From CAJQQY01 sp045104975 (lineage in GTDB: Bacteria > Bacteroidota > Bacteroidia > Chitinophagales > Saprospiraceae), in contig JBGCCY010000180.1 of NCBI GenBank assembly GCA_045104975.1, positions 5,020 through 69,019 of the forward strand: a stretch of 64,000 nucleotides of DNA. The letters are read 5' to 3'. This document shows, piece by piece, positions 25,278 to 33,829 of this stretch (positions are counted from its first letter, which is position 1; every line of letters begins with the position of its first letter). The translations under genes were made by a program, and so were the position numbers. The notes under the pieces are model-generated. The model searched no databases. It saw only the letters and a list, made by a program, of their open reading frames with translations, and was not told the origin of the DNA.

Positions 25278-26351
25278 ATAACTATCATCGAAAATATAAA
25301 AACAGATTTCATCATCGTAGGGCAAGGAATCACAGGAACATTATTAGCTCATGCACTTTTAGAAAAAGGCAAAACAGTTCAAATTTTTGACAATAATTAT
25401 GTGGGCAGTTCTTCCAAAGTTGCAGCAGGAATAATCAACCCTGTGACAGGAAGAAGAATCGTAAAAGGTTGGTTGATTGATGAATTAATTCCAGTTGCCA
25501 AAACCTTTTATGAACGTTTGGAAAAGTTGTTGGGAGAAAATTTTTATCACCAAAAGAATGTGCTTAGAGTACTTTTTTCTATCAAAGAGGAAAATCTCTG
25601 GTTAGAAAAAACTGGCGATGAATTAGTGGAAAAATATGTGATAGAAGCCAACGATTATGGATTGTTTAAAAATAAAATTACAGAAGGGGAGGCGTTGGGA
25701 GAAGTTCAATATTCTGCACAAGTGGACATGCCGCTTTTATTAGAAAAATCAAAAGAGTATTTTTCCAATCATCAAATGATGAATGTAGAACTCTTTGATT
25801 ATGAACAAGTTATATTTAAGAATGGTAAAGTTTTTTACAAAAATATTGAAGCGGAAAAAATACTTTTTTGTGAAGGGCATCAAGCTAAAAACAATCCATG
25901 GTTTGGAAACTTACCATTTGAAGTAGCCAAAGGAGAAGTTCTTTTGATTAAAATACCAGGTGCTAATTTTGATAAAATATTAAAGCATAAATTATTTATA
26001 GTGCCTTTACCAAATGATATTTATTGGATAGGGGCAACTTATGAATGGGATGATCTTGATGAGCTTCCAACCGAAAAGGAGAAGCAATCTTTAATCAAAA
26101 AATTAGATAAAATTTTGACGGTTCCTTATGAAATTATAGATCATCAAGCGGCTATTCGTCCGACCACTTTTGACCGCCGACCATTTCTTGGTTTGCATCC
26201 TGAAAATTCATGTTTGGGAATCGTAAATGGGATGGGAACAAAAGGAGCTTCCCTAGCTCCGTACTTTGTCCATCAGTTTGTTGACTTTCTTTTTGAGGAA
26301 AAATCAATTAATTCAGAAGCGGATATTGAGCGACATCAGAGTAAGGTTTAA
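25278..26351 (+). CDS. FAD-dependent (DAO-type) oxidoreductase without a canonical start codon
   Basis: The frame from 25275 (after TAA 25272-25274) to 26351 encodes a complete DAO-like flavoprotein. It has the FAD-binding beta-alpha-beta fold DFIIVGQGITGTLLAHALLE, then NNYVGSSSKVAAGIINPVTG, a middle substrate domain, and a C-terminal RPTTFDRRPFLGLHP..GTKGASLAPYF as in glycine-oxidase and MnmC-C relatives. No ATG, GTG or TTG occurs before GTG at 25401, which would remove the dinucleotide fold. I therefore place the start at ATA 25278 (357 residues), probably a mutated ATG or a rare non-standard start. If not translated this way the gene is broken. The substrate is unknown. Confidence 0.65.
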   Translation: MTIIENIKTDFIIVGQGITGTLLAHALLEKGKTVQIFDNNYVGSSSKVAAGIINPVTGRRIVKGWLIDELIPVAKTFYERLEKLLGENFYHQKNVLRVLFSIKEENLWLEKTGDELVEKYVIEANDYGLFKNKITEGEALGEVQYSAQVDMPLLLEKSKEYFSNHQMMNVELFDYEQVIFKNGKVFYKNIEAEKILFCEGHQAKNNPWFGNLPFEVAKGEVLLIKIPGANFDKILKHKLFIVPLPNDIYWIGATYEWDDLDELPTEKEKQSLIKKLDKILTVPYEIIDHQAAIRPTTFDRRPFLGLHPENSCLGIVNGMGTKGASLAPYFVHQFVDFLFEEKSINSEADIERHQSKV

Positions 26352-26411
26352 AAAGCCCCTGGCTCCTGACCGAGAGCGCAGCGACCAACCTGACCAACTG
26401 ACTCCTTTTCA
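26352..26411. other. GC-rich spacer between convergent genes
   Basis: A 60-bp spacer richer in GC than its surroundings, with repeated GACC/CTGACC words (GACCAACCTGACCAACTGAC). It shares short CGCTGCGCT-type words, in reverse complement, with the foldback element at 29922. No stable terminator is obvious. Confidence 0.35.
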
Positions 26412-27506
26412 TTAAATTCTTTCAATAAGTCGATTCACATAATCAATTCGATTTTGAATTTCGGAGGTATAATTTCTCTTAATCAGCGTTTCGATAGTTT
26501 TGAATTTTTTAGACTTTTTTGGATTGTATTTAAAAATCAAATAAGCCTTCGATAATTCATTAATGGCTTTAATAGAAGATGATTTTTGACCAGCAAAATT
26601 ATTGTTTTTTGCAGCTTGCAAATAATACCTCAAAGAAGTCAATTGCATTTTTTTCCTTTCATTCAGACTTACCTTCTTTTCTAATTTATTGGGTAAATGC
26701 AAATAAGCTCTTCCCAAATAAACATCTGTAAATTTTTGTTCTACATCAAAAACTGTCAGGAATCTTTGTAACACTTCAAAATCAGATTTTTTTTGCAGAA
26801 GATTATAAGAAAATTGAGTTCCATTTTTTTCATAAGAATCACCAACCAGTTCAATCAGTTGAAATCGGGTCAAATCATTTTCAGGTAAAAGTAAAGCAGA
26901 TTGGTATTTTTTGTTCTCTAATAGTTTTTGGATGTTTAATTTCCCTTGAGTGTAATTTCCCGATGCTATCCAAGTTCGAGTTTGTTCAGCAAGTCCATTG
27001 ATATCTAATTTTTTAGATGCTTTAATGGAATTCTTAGCAGGCACTCCTTTTGATCTAAGTAGTGGTTTTCGATTGACCTTTGACTGATCTGAATTTGTAG
27101 GATAAGTTGCTTGAACTTGATCTACTGTAACTCTTTGTGATCTATTTTCAGCTAATTCTTCGGCAAGGTATTGATTGACGGAATATAAATGATAGGAAGT
27201 ATAGGTGAGAATGGCGAAAAGGCAAATTCCAAAAAATGTAAATATCTTGTTGTAAGATAATTGATTGGTGGAGGCAGAAACTAACTTTGAAGTATCCTCC
27301 ATTAAAATTTGCCTCTTTGAATGGTAGGCACAATTTGAATTTTGGCAATGGTATTCTAGTATTTTTTTTTCACCTTCCCATCTTTTTTTCGAAACTAACT
27401 TATCATAGCATCTTGGATTAGGGCAAGCCATCGTTCCATATTCTTTGATTGCATCTTCAATGTTTTTAGTGAAATCAGTTGATATCATAGGTTTAGTAGA
27501 TCCCAT
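26412..27506 (-). CDS. Zinc-ribbon, single-helix membrane protein of unknown function
   Basis: 364 residues. The N-terminal about 75 hold a likely four-cysteine zinc ribbon: ACPNPRCYDK then CQNSNCAYHSK about 25 residues later. One membrane helix lies at about 86-105 (IFTFFGICLFAILTYTSYHL). The C-terminal 250 residues are helical and basic, with a TPR-like feel (NKKYQSALLLPENDLTRFQL, LRYYLQAAKNNNF). The arrangement suggests a cytoplasmic zinc ribbon and an exported helical domain. I recognise no family. It is convergent with the FAD oxidase gene. Confidence 0.5.
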   Translation of the reverse strand: MGSTKPMISTDFTKNIEDAIKEYGTMACPNPRCYDKLVSKKRWEGEKKILEYHCQNSNCAYHSKRQILMEDTSKLVSASTNQLSYNKIFTFFGICLFAILTYTSYHLYSVNQYLAEELAENRSQRVTVDQVQATYPTNSDQSKVNRKPLLRSKGVPAKNSIKASKKLDINGLAEQTRTWIASGNYTQGKLNIQKLLENKKYQSALLLPENDLTRFQLIELVGDSYEKNGTQFSYNLLQKKSDFEVLQRFLTVFDVEQKFTDVYLGRAYLHLPNKLEKKVSLNERKKMQLTSLRYYLQAAKNNNFAGQKSSSIKAINELSKAYLIFKYNPKKSKKFKTIETLIKRNYTSEIQNRIDYVNRLIERI

Positions 27507-27805
27507 TTACGTGTCAGTTTAGAGTCATTTAGTAGATTAATATGACGAAAAATTAACATATTTTTTTGATAACAATAAATTTTGATATGTTTATTTTTTA
27601 TAATGAGAATTGGAACAAACTCATGATTGAAAAAAAAGAATGATCAATAGTTTTGAAAACTTTATGGTAAAATTTATAAGTATCTGATAATGAACGAATT
27701 AAATAAAAACAACATGTTTAAATGTTTTAAATTTTAAAAATCCAAAAGAGAAAATTATTACCTTCGCATTCTCAATTTTAACTAATTTTAATTGTAAAAT
27801 CTTAT

Positions 27806-28666
27806 ATGAGTTATTCAAAAATCAGAATTGGTGGGGTTCCTGAGCATTTTAATTTACCCATACATTTAGCACATGAATTGAAAGAATTTGAAACCCGCGG
27901 AATTGAAATAGAGTGGACTACTTTTCGAGGGGGCACAGGGCAAATGACTAAAGCACTTCGCAACGATGAAGTAGATGTATGTATATTGCTTACCGAAGGA
28001 ATAATCTCTGATATTGTAAAAGGAAATCCTAGCAAAATTATCAGTAATTATGTGACTACACCTTTGACTTGGGGAATCCATACTGGAGCAAAAAACTCGA
28101 TTAAATCGTACGGAGAAATTTTTAATAAAAAATATGGAATTAGTAGATTTGGTTCAGGTTCACATTTAATGGCTATCGTGGATGCGAATAGCAAATCTAA
28201 TTCAATTGAAGAAAATCAATTCGAAGTAATTAAAAATTTGGATGGAGCAATTAAGTCTTTGACTGCCTTAGAAACTGATGTTTTTTATTGGGAAAAATAT
28301 ACGACGAAACCTTATGTGGATGCAGGTATTTTGAGAAGAGTAGGAGAGTATGTCACTCCATGGTCCTGTTTTGTGGTAGCAGCTACCGATAAAATTTTGG
28401 AAGAACAACCCGAAAATATAATTAGATTATTACGAACTATTCATGATCGTTGTGATAAATTTATGCAAAATGAAAATGCTATTTCAATGGTGAGTGAACG
28501 ATACGAACTAAAAATGGAAGACGTCGAAAGATGGTATCATTGTACCGAGTGGGCAATTCATGGTTGGGTAAGTGACAAGATGGTGAAAAGCATTATTTAT
28601 CATCTTCAATTAGCTAATATAATAGGAAAAGATGAAACGATTCCTGAGATTATATGGAAACGGTAA
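27806..28666 (+). CDS. Cytoplasmic THI5/NMT1-like substrate-binding protein (Ca3427-type)
   Basis: 286 residues with the fold of periplasmic binding proteins of the TauA/THI5 class: IRIGGVPEHFNLPIHLAHEL, FRGGTGQMTKALRNDEVDVC, ILLTEGIISDIVKGNPSKII, ISRFGSGSHLMAIVDA. It has no signal peptide or lipobox, so it should stay in the cytoplasm. Cytoplasmic members of this kind occur in Bacteroidota and fungi (Candida Ca3427) and have been linked tentatively to pyrimidine or vitamin precursor metabolism. No ABC transporter genes are adjacent. It lies 111 bases upstream of tryptophan 2,3-dioxygenase in the same direction and might belong to that cluster. A -7-like TACCTTCG is at 27759-27766. Confidence 0.7.
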   Translation: MSYSKIRIGGVPEHFNLPIHLAHELKEFETRGIEIEWTTFRGGTGQMTKALRNDEVDVCILLTEGIISDIVKGNPSKIISNYVTTPLTWGIHTGAKNSIKSYGEIFNKKYGISRFGSGSHLMAIVDANSKSNSIEENQFEVIKNLDGAIKSLTALETDVFYWEKYTTKPYVDAGILRRVGEYVTPWSCFVVAATDKILEEQPENIIRLLRTIHDRCDKFMQNENAISMVSERYELKMEDVERWYHCTEWAIHGWVSDKMVKSIIYHLQLANIIGKDETIPEIIWKR

Positions 28667-28712
28667 TAGGATGATTTTTATCAACTTTTGGTAAATAAAA
28701 TATTTTGACGTA

Positions 28713-28740
28713 TTTGATTTTGAAAATGTTTTTTACTTTT
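28713..28740 (+). promoter_or_regulatory. Possible promoter of the kynurenine cluster
   Basis: TTTG at 28713-28716 and TACTTTTA-like at 28734 onward are 17 bases apart, 38 bases before the kynA ATG. The -7 box lacks the final G, so this is a weak match to the Bacteroidota consensus. Confidence 0.3.
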
Positions 28741-28777
28741 AAAAAGTCATATTTTGAAATAAAAAAAAAGAAAAAAA

Positions 28778-29914
28778 ATGGAAGAAGGAGCGCAAAAATA
28801 TAGTACAGTTCATTACAAAGATTACTTAGGTCTGGAGAAAATATTAAATGCTCAGAATCTGCGAAGTGAGCAAGTGGATGGCAATGCAGCACATGAAGAA
28901 ATGTTGTTTATCATTGTCCACCAAGCTTATGAATTATGGTTTAAACAAATCATTCATGAACTACAATCCGTGATTGGTTTATTTAAAACGGATCGAGTGG
29001 ATGAACGAAATATTGGAACTGCCATTGGTCGGTTAAAACGAGTCGTAGAAATTGAAAAATTATTAGTTTCTCAATTAACGATCATGGAAACGATGACGCC
29101 TTTGGATTTTTTAGATTTCAGGCATCACTTATTTCCTGCTTCTGGTTTTCAGAGTTATCAATTTAGAGCATTTGAAAATTTGTTAGGCCTAAAAGAGGAC
29201 AAAAGAATCACTTATAATGGTTGTCCTTATTCCGCCGTTTTTACTGAAGAGAATCAAAAAAAGTTGCATGACATAACTCAAGATGGAACACTTTATGAAG
29301 CCATCGAAACATGGTTGGAGCGAACGCCATTTATTGAATTAGGTGATTTTGATTTTTTAGAATCTTATAAAGAGGCGGTGGAACGAATGCTTGGCAAAGA
29401 GAAAGAAGCCATTCTCGATTCATCTTACTTAACTGAGCATGAAAAAGAAATGCGTCTAAAAATGTTAGGCGGAACTGATACTTTTTTTCAAACAGTTTTG
29501 GACAAAGATCATCACCAACAAATGCAATGGGAAGGGAAAATTAGAATGAGTTATGATGCTACAATTGCAGCATTATTTATTAATTTATATCGAGACGAGC
29601 CTATTTTGCAATTGCCTTTTCAGTTGTTAACTTGCATTATTGAAATTGATGATGCCTTGACTACTTGGCGATATCGACATGCTCAAATGGTGATGCGAAT
29701 GTTGGGAAATAAAATAGGAACAGGAGGTTCTTCTGGACATTTATATTTAAGGGAGACAGCGGAGAAACATCATATTTTTAAAGACTTACATAATATTTCT
29801 ACTCTACTAATTCCTAGATCTGAACTTCCGATCTTACCTAGAAAAATAATTAAAAATTTAGGATACTACTTCAATTTTCAAAAGGCTGATGACTATTTGA
29901 AGGATTCAATGTAA
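28778..29914 (+). CDS. kynA: Tryptophan 2,3-dioxygenase
   Basis: Heme enzyme that opens the indole ring of L-tryptophan with O2 to give N-formylkynurenine, the first step of the kynurenine pathway. 378 residues, a normal length. Family motifs are FIIVHQAYELWFKQIIHEL (44-62, with the active-site His48), DFRHHLFPASGFQSYQFR (113-130, with the substrate-carboxylate arginine region), TWRYRHAQMVMRML (heme-ligand His) and GTGGSSGHLYLRE. Cytoplasmic. It is the first catabolic gene of a five-gene cluster with the ACMSD-type decarboxylase, kynU, kmo and a RidA-family gene. A 152-bp foldback repeat separates it from the next gene. Confidence 0.96.
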   Translation: MEEGAQKYSTVHYKDYLGLEKILNAQNLRSEQVDGNAAHEEMLFIIVHQAYELWFKQIIHELQSVIGLFKTDRVDERNIGTAIGRLKRVVEIEKLLVSQLTIMETMTPLDFLDFRHHLFPASGFQSYQFRAFENLLGLKEDKRITYNGCPYSAVFTEENQKKLHDITQDGTLYEAIETWLERTPFIELGDFDFLESYKEAVERMLGKEKEAILDSSYLTEHEKEMRLKMLGGTDTFFQTVLDKDHHQQMQWEGKIRMSYDATIAALFINLYRDEPILQLPFQLLTCIIEIDDALTTWRYRHAQMVMRMLGNKIGTGGSSGHLYLRETAEKHHIFKDLHNISTLLIPRSELPILPRKIIKNLGYYFNFQKADDYLKDSM

Positions 29915-29921
29915 GTATACA

Positions 29922-30073
29922 GACCGCTGCGCTGACAGAAGACAGATCGTGCGCTATGCTTATTGAGAGAGGACAGACTTACGATAATTATGAACTAGAC
30001 TAGATTATTATTGTCAGTCTGTTTTCTCTCAGTTGCCACAGGCCATGATCTGTCCTCTGTCAGCGCAACGGTC
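29922..30073. repeat. 152-bp foldback repeat between kynA and the ACMSD gene
   Basis: GACCGCTGCGCTGACAGAAG and onward (29922-29948) pairs with 30047-30073 at 25 of 27 positions. A second block pairs further in (GAGAGAGGACAGACT with AGTCAGTCTGTTTTCTCTC-type sequence near 29965-30030), so nearly the whole element can fold into one long hairpin. It is GC-richer than its flanks and encodes nothing. It starts 8 bases after the kynA stop and ends 17 bases before the next ATG. As RNA it would split the kyn message. Confidence 0.75.
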
Positions 30074-30090
30074 AAAAAAAACAAAAAAAA

Positions 30091-31158
30091 ATGAGAATAA
30101 ACGGACATTCCCACTTGCTTCCTTACCCAGAAGACATTCCTAAATTCATGAAAGAAAAGGAAATTTTTTGGATAGATGATGACCGAAAGTTTATGCTTCA
30201 AAAAGGCTGGAAACGACCTATTACTGACTCTAGTTTTTTTCTAAATGAAAAACTGGAGTGGATGGAAAAAAACAAAATAGATCATGCCGTTGTTTTAAAT
30301 CTATCTCAATTATATGGTAATGGTTTGCGGTTGGAAGAATTGAAACAAGTGTTACGATTTCAAAATGACTTTAATGCTCAAGTCCAAAAAGCACATCCTG
30401 ATAAATTTACTTGTGGCTTTGTGGTGCATTCAGGTTTTGTTCAAGGAGCACTTTGGGAAATGGAAAGATGTGTTGAAAAACTAGGATTGAAAGTTTTGTG
30501 TTTGCCTACTCATTTTATGGATTCGATTGGAACTTGGCGATCTATTTTTGATCAAGATATTGAACCCATCTTAGAGCTAGCGAATAAGTATAAATTGGCA
30601 GTAGAAATTCATCCATATGATGGAGAGAAATTTATCAAATTGGAAAATACTGCATGGCGGTTTCACTTAGTTTGGATGCTAGCACAATGCGCAGATGCTT
30701 ACCATTTTTTCACCCTAAAAGGTTATCCTCAAAAATATCCAGACATTCGAGTTTGCTTTGCACATGGAGGACAATTAACTCAAATTAATTTAGGGAGAAG
30801 GATTCAAGGTTTTGATGGGAGACCTGATTTATTTGAAGGAATGACACATCCTAGAAAAGCGATTGGTCATCCAAATATTTTCTTTGATACTTTGGTTCAT
30901 GATACTTTCTCTTTGGAATTAATGGTAAAAAGAATGGGTGGAACAGATCAAATATTAGTTGGATTAGATGATCCTTATCCGCTTGGAGAAATGGAGAGTG
31001 CGCCACAGTCTTCTTATCCTGGAAAACTTTTGGACCTTGCAGTTACTGAAAAAATCGTTACGGAAAAACAACATCAAGAAATGTGGGAGGACAATGTATT
31101 GAGATGGTTAGGAGCAGATCACGATGATTCCTTTAAAGAAAGAATGAAATTAAAATAA
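30091..31158 (+). CDS. Amidohydrolase, 2-amino-3-carboxymuconate-6-semialdehyde decarboxylase (ACMSD) type
   Basis: ACMSD removes CO2 from the ring-opened product of 3-hydroxyanthranilate, steering the pathway towards 2-aminomuconate and away from quinolinate. The 355-residue protein has the metal-binding HxH near the N-terminus (NGHSHLL, H6 and H8), later histidines in VEIHPYDGE and VCFAHGGQL, and the acid in VGLDDPYPLGEM, all as in zinc-dependent ACMSD. The substrate is inferred from similarity and from lying between kynA and kynU. Its stop abuts the kynU ATG (TAA ATG), indicating one operon. Confidence 0.87.
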   Translation: MRINGHSHLLPYPEDIPKFMKEKEIFWIDDDRKFMLQKGWKRPITDSSFFLNEKLEWMEKNKIDHAVVLNLSQLYGNGLRLEELKQVLRFQNDFNAQVQKAHPDKFTCGFVVHSGFVQGALWEMERCVEKLGLKVLCLPTHFMDSIGTWRSIFDQDIEPILELANKYKLAVEIHPYDGEKFIKLENTAWRFHLVWMLAQCADAYHFFTLKGYPQKYPDIRVCFAHGGQLTQINLGRRIQGFDGRPDLFEGMTHPRKAIGHPNIFFDTLVHDTFSLELMVKRMGGTDQILVGLDDPYPLGEMESAPQSSYPGKLLDLAVTEKIVTEKQHQEMWEDNVLRWLGADHDDSFKERMKLK

Positions 31159-32442
31159 ATGGATAACAATACAATTACAAATTTTAAAAACACAAGAGAG
31201 TGCGCCCAAGAAATGGATCAAAACGATCCAATGCGGAAATATAGAAATGAGTTCCACCTTCCGATTCAGAAGAATGGAGAACCGTATGTTTATCTCTGTG
31301 GAAACTCATTAGGGCTTCAACCTAAATCCACTCGGGAAGCGATTGAACAGGAATTAAAAGATTGGGAAAATTACGGAGTCGAAGGACATTTCCATGCAAA
31401 GAACCCTTGGATGCCTTATCATGAATTTTTGACTAATGCGATGGCAAAAGTGGTGGGTGCTAAGCCAATCGAAGTGGTCGTGATGAATACTCTTTCAGTC
31501 AATTTACATTTGATGATGGTATCATTTTATCGACCAACCAAAACTAGAAATAAAATTCTAATTGAGTTCGATGCATTTCCATCAGATAAGTATGCCGTTG
31601 AATCTCAAATTAAATTTCATGACTTAGATCCTAAAGAATGTTTGATAGAATTAAAAGCTCGAGAAGGTGAAGAATTAATTCGGAAAGAAGACCTTGAAAA
31701 GGTAATTGAAGAGCAAGGTGATCAAATTGCTTTGATTATGATTGGAAATACTAATTACTACACCGGGCAGTTTTTTGACATGAAAAAAATTACTGAATTA
31801 GGTCATGCAAAAGGTTGCAAAGTTGGATTCGACTGCGCACACGGAGCAGGAAATGTTGAATTAAATTTACATGATTCGGGAGCAGATTTTGCCGTTTGGT
31901 GTAGCTATAAATATATCAATTCTGGCCCAGGAAGCTTAGGTGGATGTTTTGTTCATGAAAGACATGCTAATGATAAATCATTGCCTAGATTTGCAGGATG
32001 GTGGGGTCATAATAAAGATACTCGATTTGGAATGCGAGATGGATTTGATCCGATTCCAGGAGTGGAAAGTTGGCAATTAAGTAATCCTCCGATTTTGTCG
32101 ATGGCGGCAATTTTGGCTTCGCTTAAAATATTTGACGAAGCAGGAATTTCGAATTTACGAAAGAAAGCAATTCAATTGACGAGTTATTTAGAATATTTAG
32201 TTGATGAATTAAATGATGATCGAATCAAAATTATTACGCCTCGAAATCCAAAAGAAAGAGGAAGTCAATTATCTATTCAAGTGAAGAGTGCAGACAAAGC
32301 GTTGTTTGATAAAATAACTGAAAAAGGAGTGATCGCTGATTGGAGAGAACCTGATGTGATTCGAGTTGCACCGGTAGCTTTATACAATTCTTATGAGGAT
32401 GTGTTTCGGTTTGTGGAGATTTTAAAAAGTGAATTAAAATAG
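31159..32442 (+). CDS. kynU: Kynureninase
   Basis: PLP enzyme cleaving 3-hydroxykynurenine (or kynurenine) to 3-hydroxyanthranilate (or anthranilate) and alanine. 427 residues, normal for the family. Visible motifs are YLCGNSLGLQPK (45-56), the PLP-phosphate and ring region with D225 and H228 (VGFDCAHGAGNVELNLHDSG), and the Schiff-base lysine K251 in WCSYKYINSGPGSLGG. It begins directly at the stop of the ACMSD gene and is followed 17 bases later by kmo, so it sits in the core of the operon. Cytoplasmic. Confidence 0.96.
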   Translation: MDNNTITNFKNTRECAQEMDQNDPMRKYRNEFHLPIQKNGEPYVYLCGNSLGLQPKSTREAIEQELKDWENYGVEGHFHAKNPWMPYHEFLTNAMAKVVGAKPIEVVVMNTLSVNLHLMMVSFYRPTKTRNKILIEFDAFPSDKYAVESQIKFHDLDPKECLIELKAREGEELIRKEDLEKVIEEQGDQIALIMIGNTNYYTGQFFDMKKITELGHAKGCKVGFDCAHGAGNVELNLHDSGADFAVWCSYKYINSGPGSLGGCFVHERHANDKSLPRFAGWWGHNKDTRFGMRDGFDPIPGVESWQLSNPPILSMAAILASLKIFDEAGISNLRKKAIQLTSYLEYLVDELNDDRIKIITPRNPKERGSQLSIQVKSADKALFDKITEKGVIADWREPDVIRVAPVALYNSYEDVFRFVEILKSELK

Positions 32443-32459
32443 GAGTCATAAATAATAAT

Positions 32460-33815
32460 ATGAATAAAAACGAAAAAGTAATCATCATCGGAGCAGGGTT
32501 GTGCGGAACACTCTTAGCCGTAAGATTAGCACAACGAGGCTACCAAGTCAGTCTTCATGAGAAGCGTTCTGATATGCGAAGAGAGGATGTCGATGCAGGA
32601 CGATCCATCAATTTAGCTTTATCGAGTAGAGGGTTAAAAGCACTTGAAAGAGTTGGAATTAAACCAGCCATTTTAGAAGAATGCATTCCAATGCATGGGC
32701 GAATGATTCATCCTTTGGGAGGCGAAGAATTTCTTTCGAGATATAGTGGGAGAGAAGAAGATTATATAAATTCTGTTTCAAGAGGAGGTTTAAATATTGC
32801 TTTGTTGGACGAAGCAGAAAAGATGCCCAACATTAGTTTGCACTTTGAAAGTAATTGTTCTAAAGTTAATTTGAAGGAGGCTAGCGCAACTTTTAAAAAT
32901 AGAGAAACTGGTCAAACGTGGGAAGAAAAAGGAGCGGTGGTTATTGGAACGGATGGCGCAGGTTCTATCGTTCGAAGAAGTATGATGGCTAATACTACCC
33001 AACTACTTTTCAATTATTCTCAAAATTTCTTGCGGCACGGCTACAAAGAATTAAGTATCCTACCTACTGAAAATGGAGATTGGAAAATTGAAAAGAATGC
33101 CCTTCACATTTTTCCAAGAGGACAATTTATGATTATTGCTTTGCCTAATTTAGATGGGAGTTTTACGCTGACAATGTTCCACCCATTCGAGGGAGAAATT
33201 GGTTTTAATAATTTAGATACCAAAGAAAAAGTGAAAGCTTTTTTTGAAAAATATTTCCCAGACCTTTTACCATATATTCCACATTATTTAGAAGAGTTTT
33301 TTGAGAACCCAGTTGGTACCTTAGGAACGATCAAATGTTATCCGTGGCAAGCCTTTGGGAAATCCTTAGTCATGGGGGATGCTTCGCACGCTATAGTTCC
33401 ATTTTATGGACAGGGTATGAATGCTTCATTTGAAGACGTAACGGTTTTTGATGAAATTCTAGATCAACATGAAGGAGACTGGGAAAAAGTATTTTATGAA
33501 TTTCAAGAAGCACGAGTCGAAAATGCCAATGCGATTGCGGACCTTGCGATTGATAATTTTACAGAAATGCAAGACCGAGTGGACGATAAAGATTTTATGA
33601 AAAAAAGAAAATTGGAAATGCAGTTAGAACAACAATTTCCAGATTATTATTCTAAATATTCCTTAGTAACTTTTAAACCAAATTTACCTTATGCTCAGGC
33701 AATGAAACTAGGAAGAGCTCAAGATGAATTGTTGTTAGAAATATGTACAAATGGCGATTTAGAAAAACTATCACTCGAAGAAATTTACGAACAACTCAAA
33801 GATTTGCAAAAATAA
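32460..33815 (+). CDS. kmo: Kynurenine 3-monooxygenase
   Basis: FAD-dependent hydroxylase that converts kynurenine to 3-hydroxykynurenine with NADPH and O2. 451 residues. The N-terminus has the dinucleotide fold VIIGAGLCGTLLAVRLAQRG (9-28). The family motif AGRSINLALSSRGLKALERV follows, and the second FAD motif GDASHAIVPFYGQGMNASFE lies near 300. The C-terminus, hydrophobic and membrane-anchored in eukaryotes, is short and soluble here, as in bacterial KMO. Together with kynU this shows the route runs through 3-hydroxyanthranilate rather than anthranilate. Confidence 0.95.
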   Translation: MNKNEKVIIIGAGLCGTLLAVRLAQRGYQVSLHEKRSDMRREDVDAGRSINLALSSRGLKALERVGIKPAILEECIPMHGRMIHPLGGEEFLSRYSGREEDYINSVSRGGLNIALLDEAEKMPNISLHFESNCSKVNLKEASATFKNRETGQTWEEKGAVVIGTDGAGSIVRRSMMANTTQLLFNYSQNFLRHGYKELSILPTENGDWKIEKNALHIFPRGQFMIIALPNLDGSFTLTMFHPFEGEIGFNNLDTKEKVKAFFEKYFPDLLPYIPHYLEEFFENPVGTLGTIKCYPWQAFGKSLVMGDASHAIVPFYGQGMNASFEDVTVFDEILDQHEGDWEKVFYEFQEARVENANAIADLAIDNFTEMQDRVDDKDFMKKRKLEMQLEQQFPDYYSKYSLVTFKPNLPYAQAMKLGRAQDELLLEICTNGDLEKLSLEEIYEQLKDLQK

Positions 33816-33829
33816 AATTCACAAATAAA

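Noticed and set aside
29922..30073. CRISPR or riboswitch reading of the foldback between kynA and the ACMSD gene
   Set aside because: There is one inverted repeat and no direct repeat-spacer pattern. No known tryptophan riboswitch motif was recognised, and the position is after kynA rather than before it.
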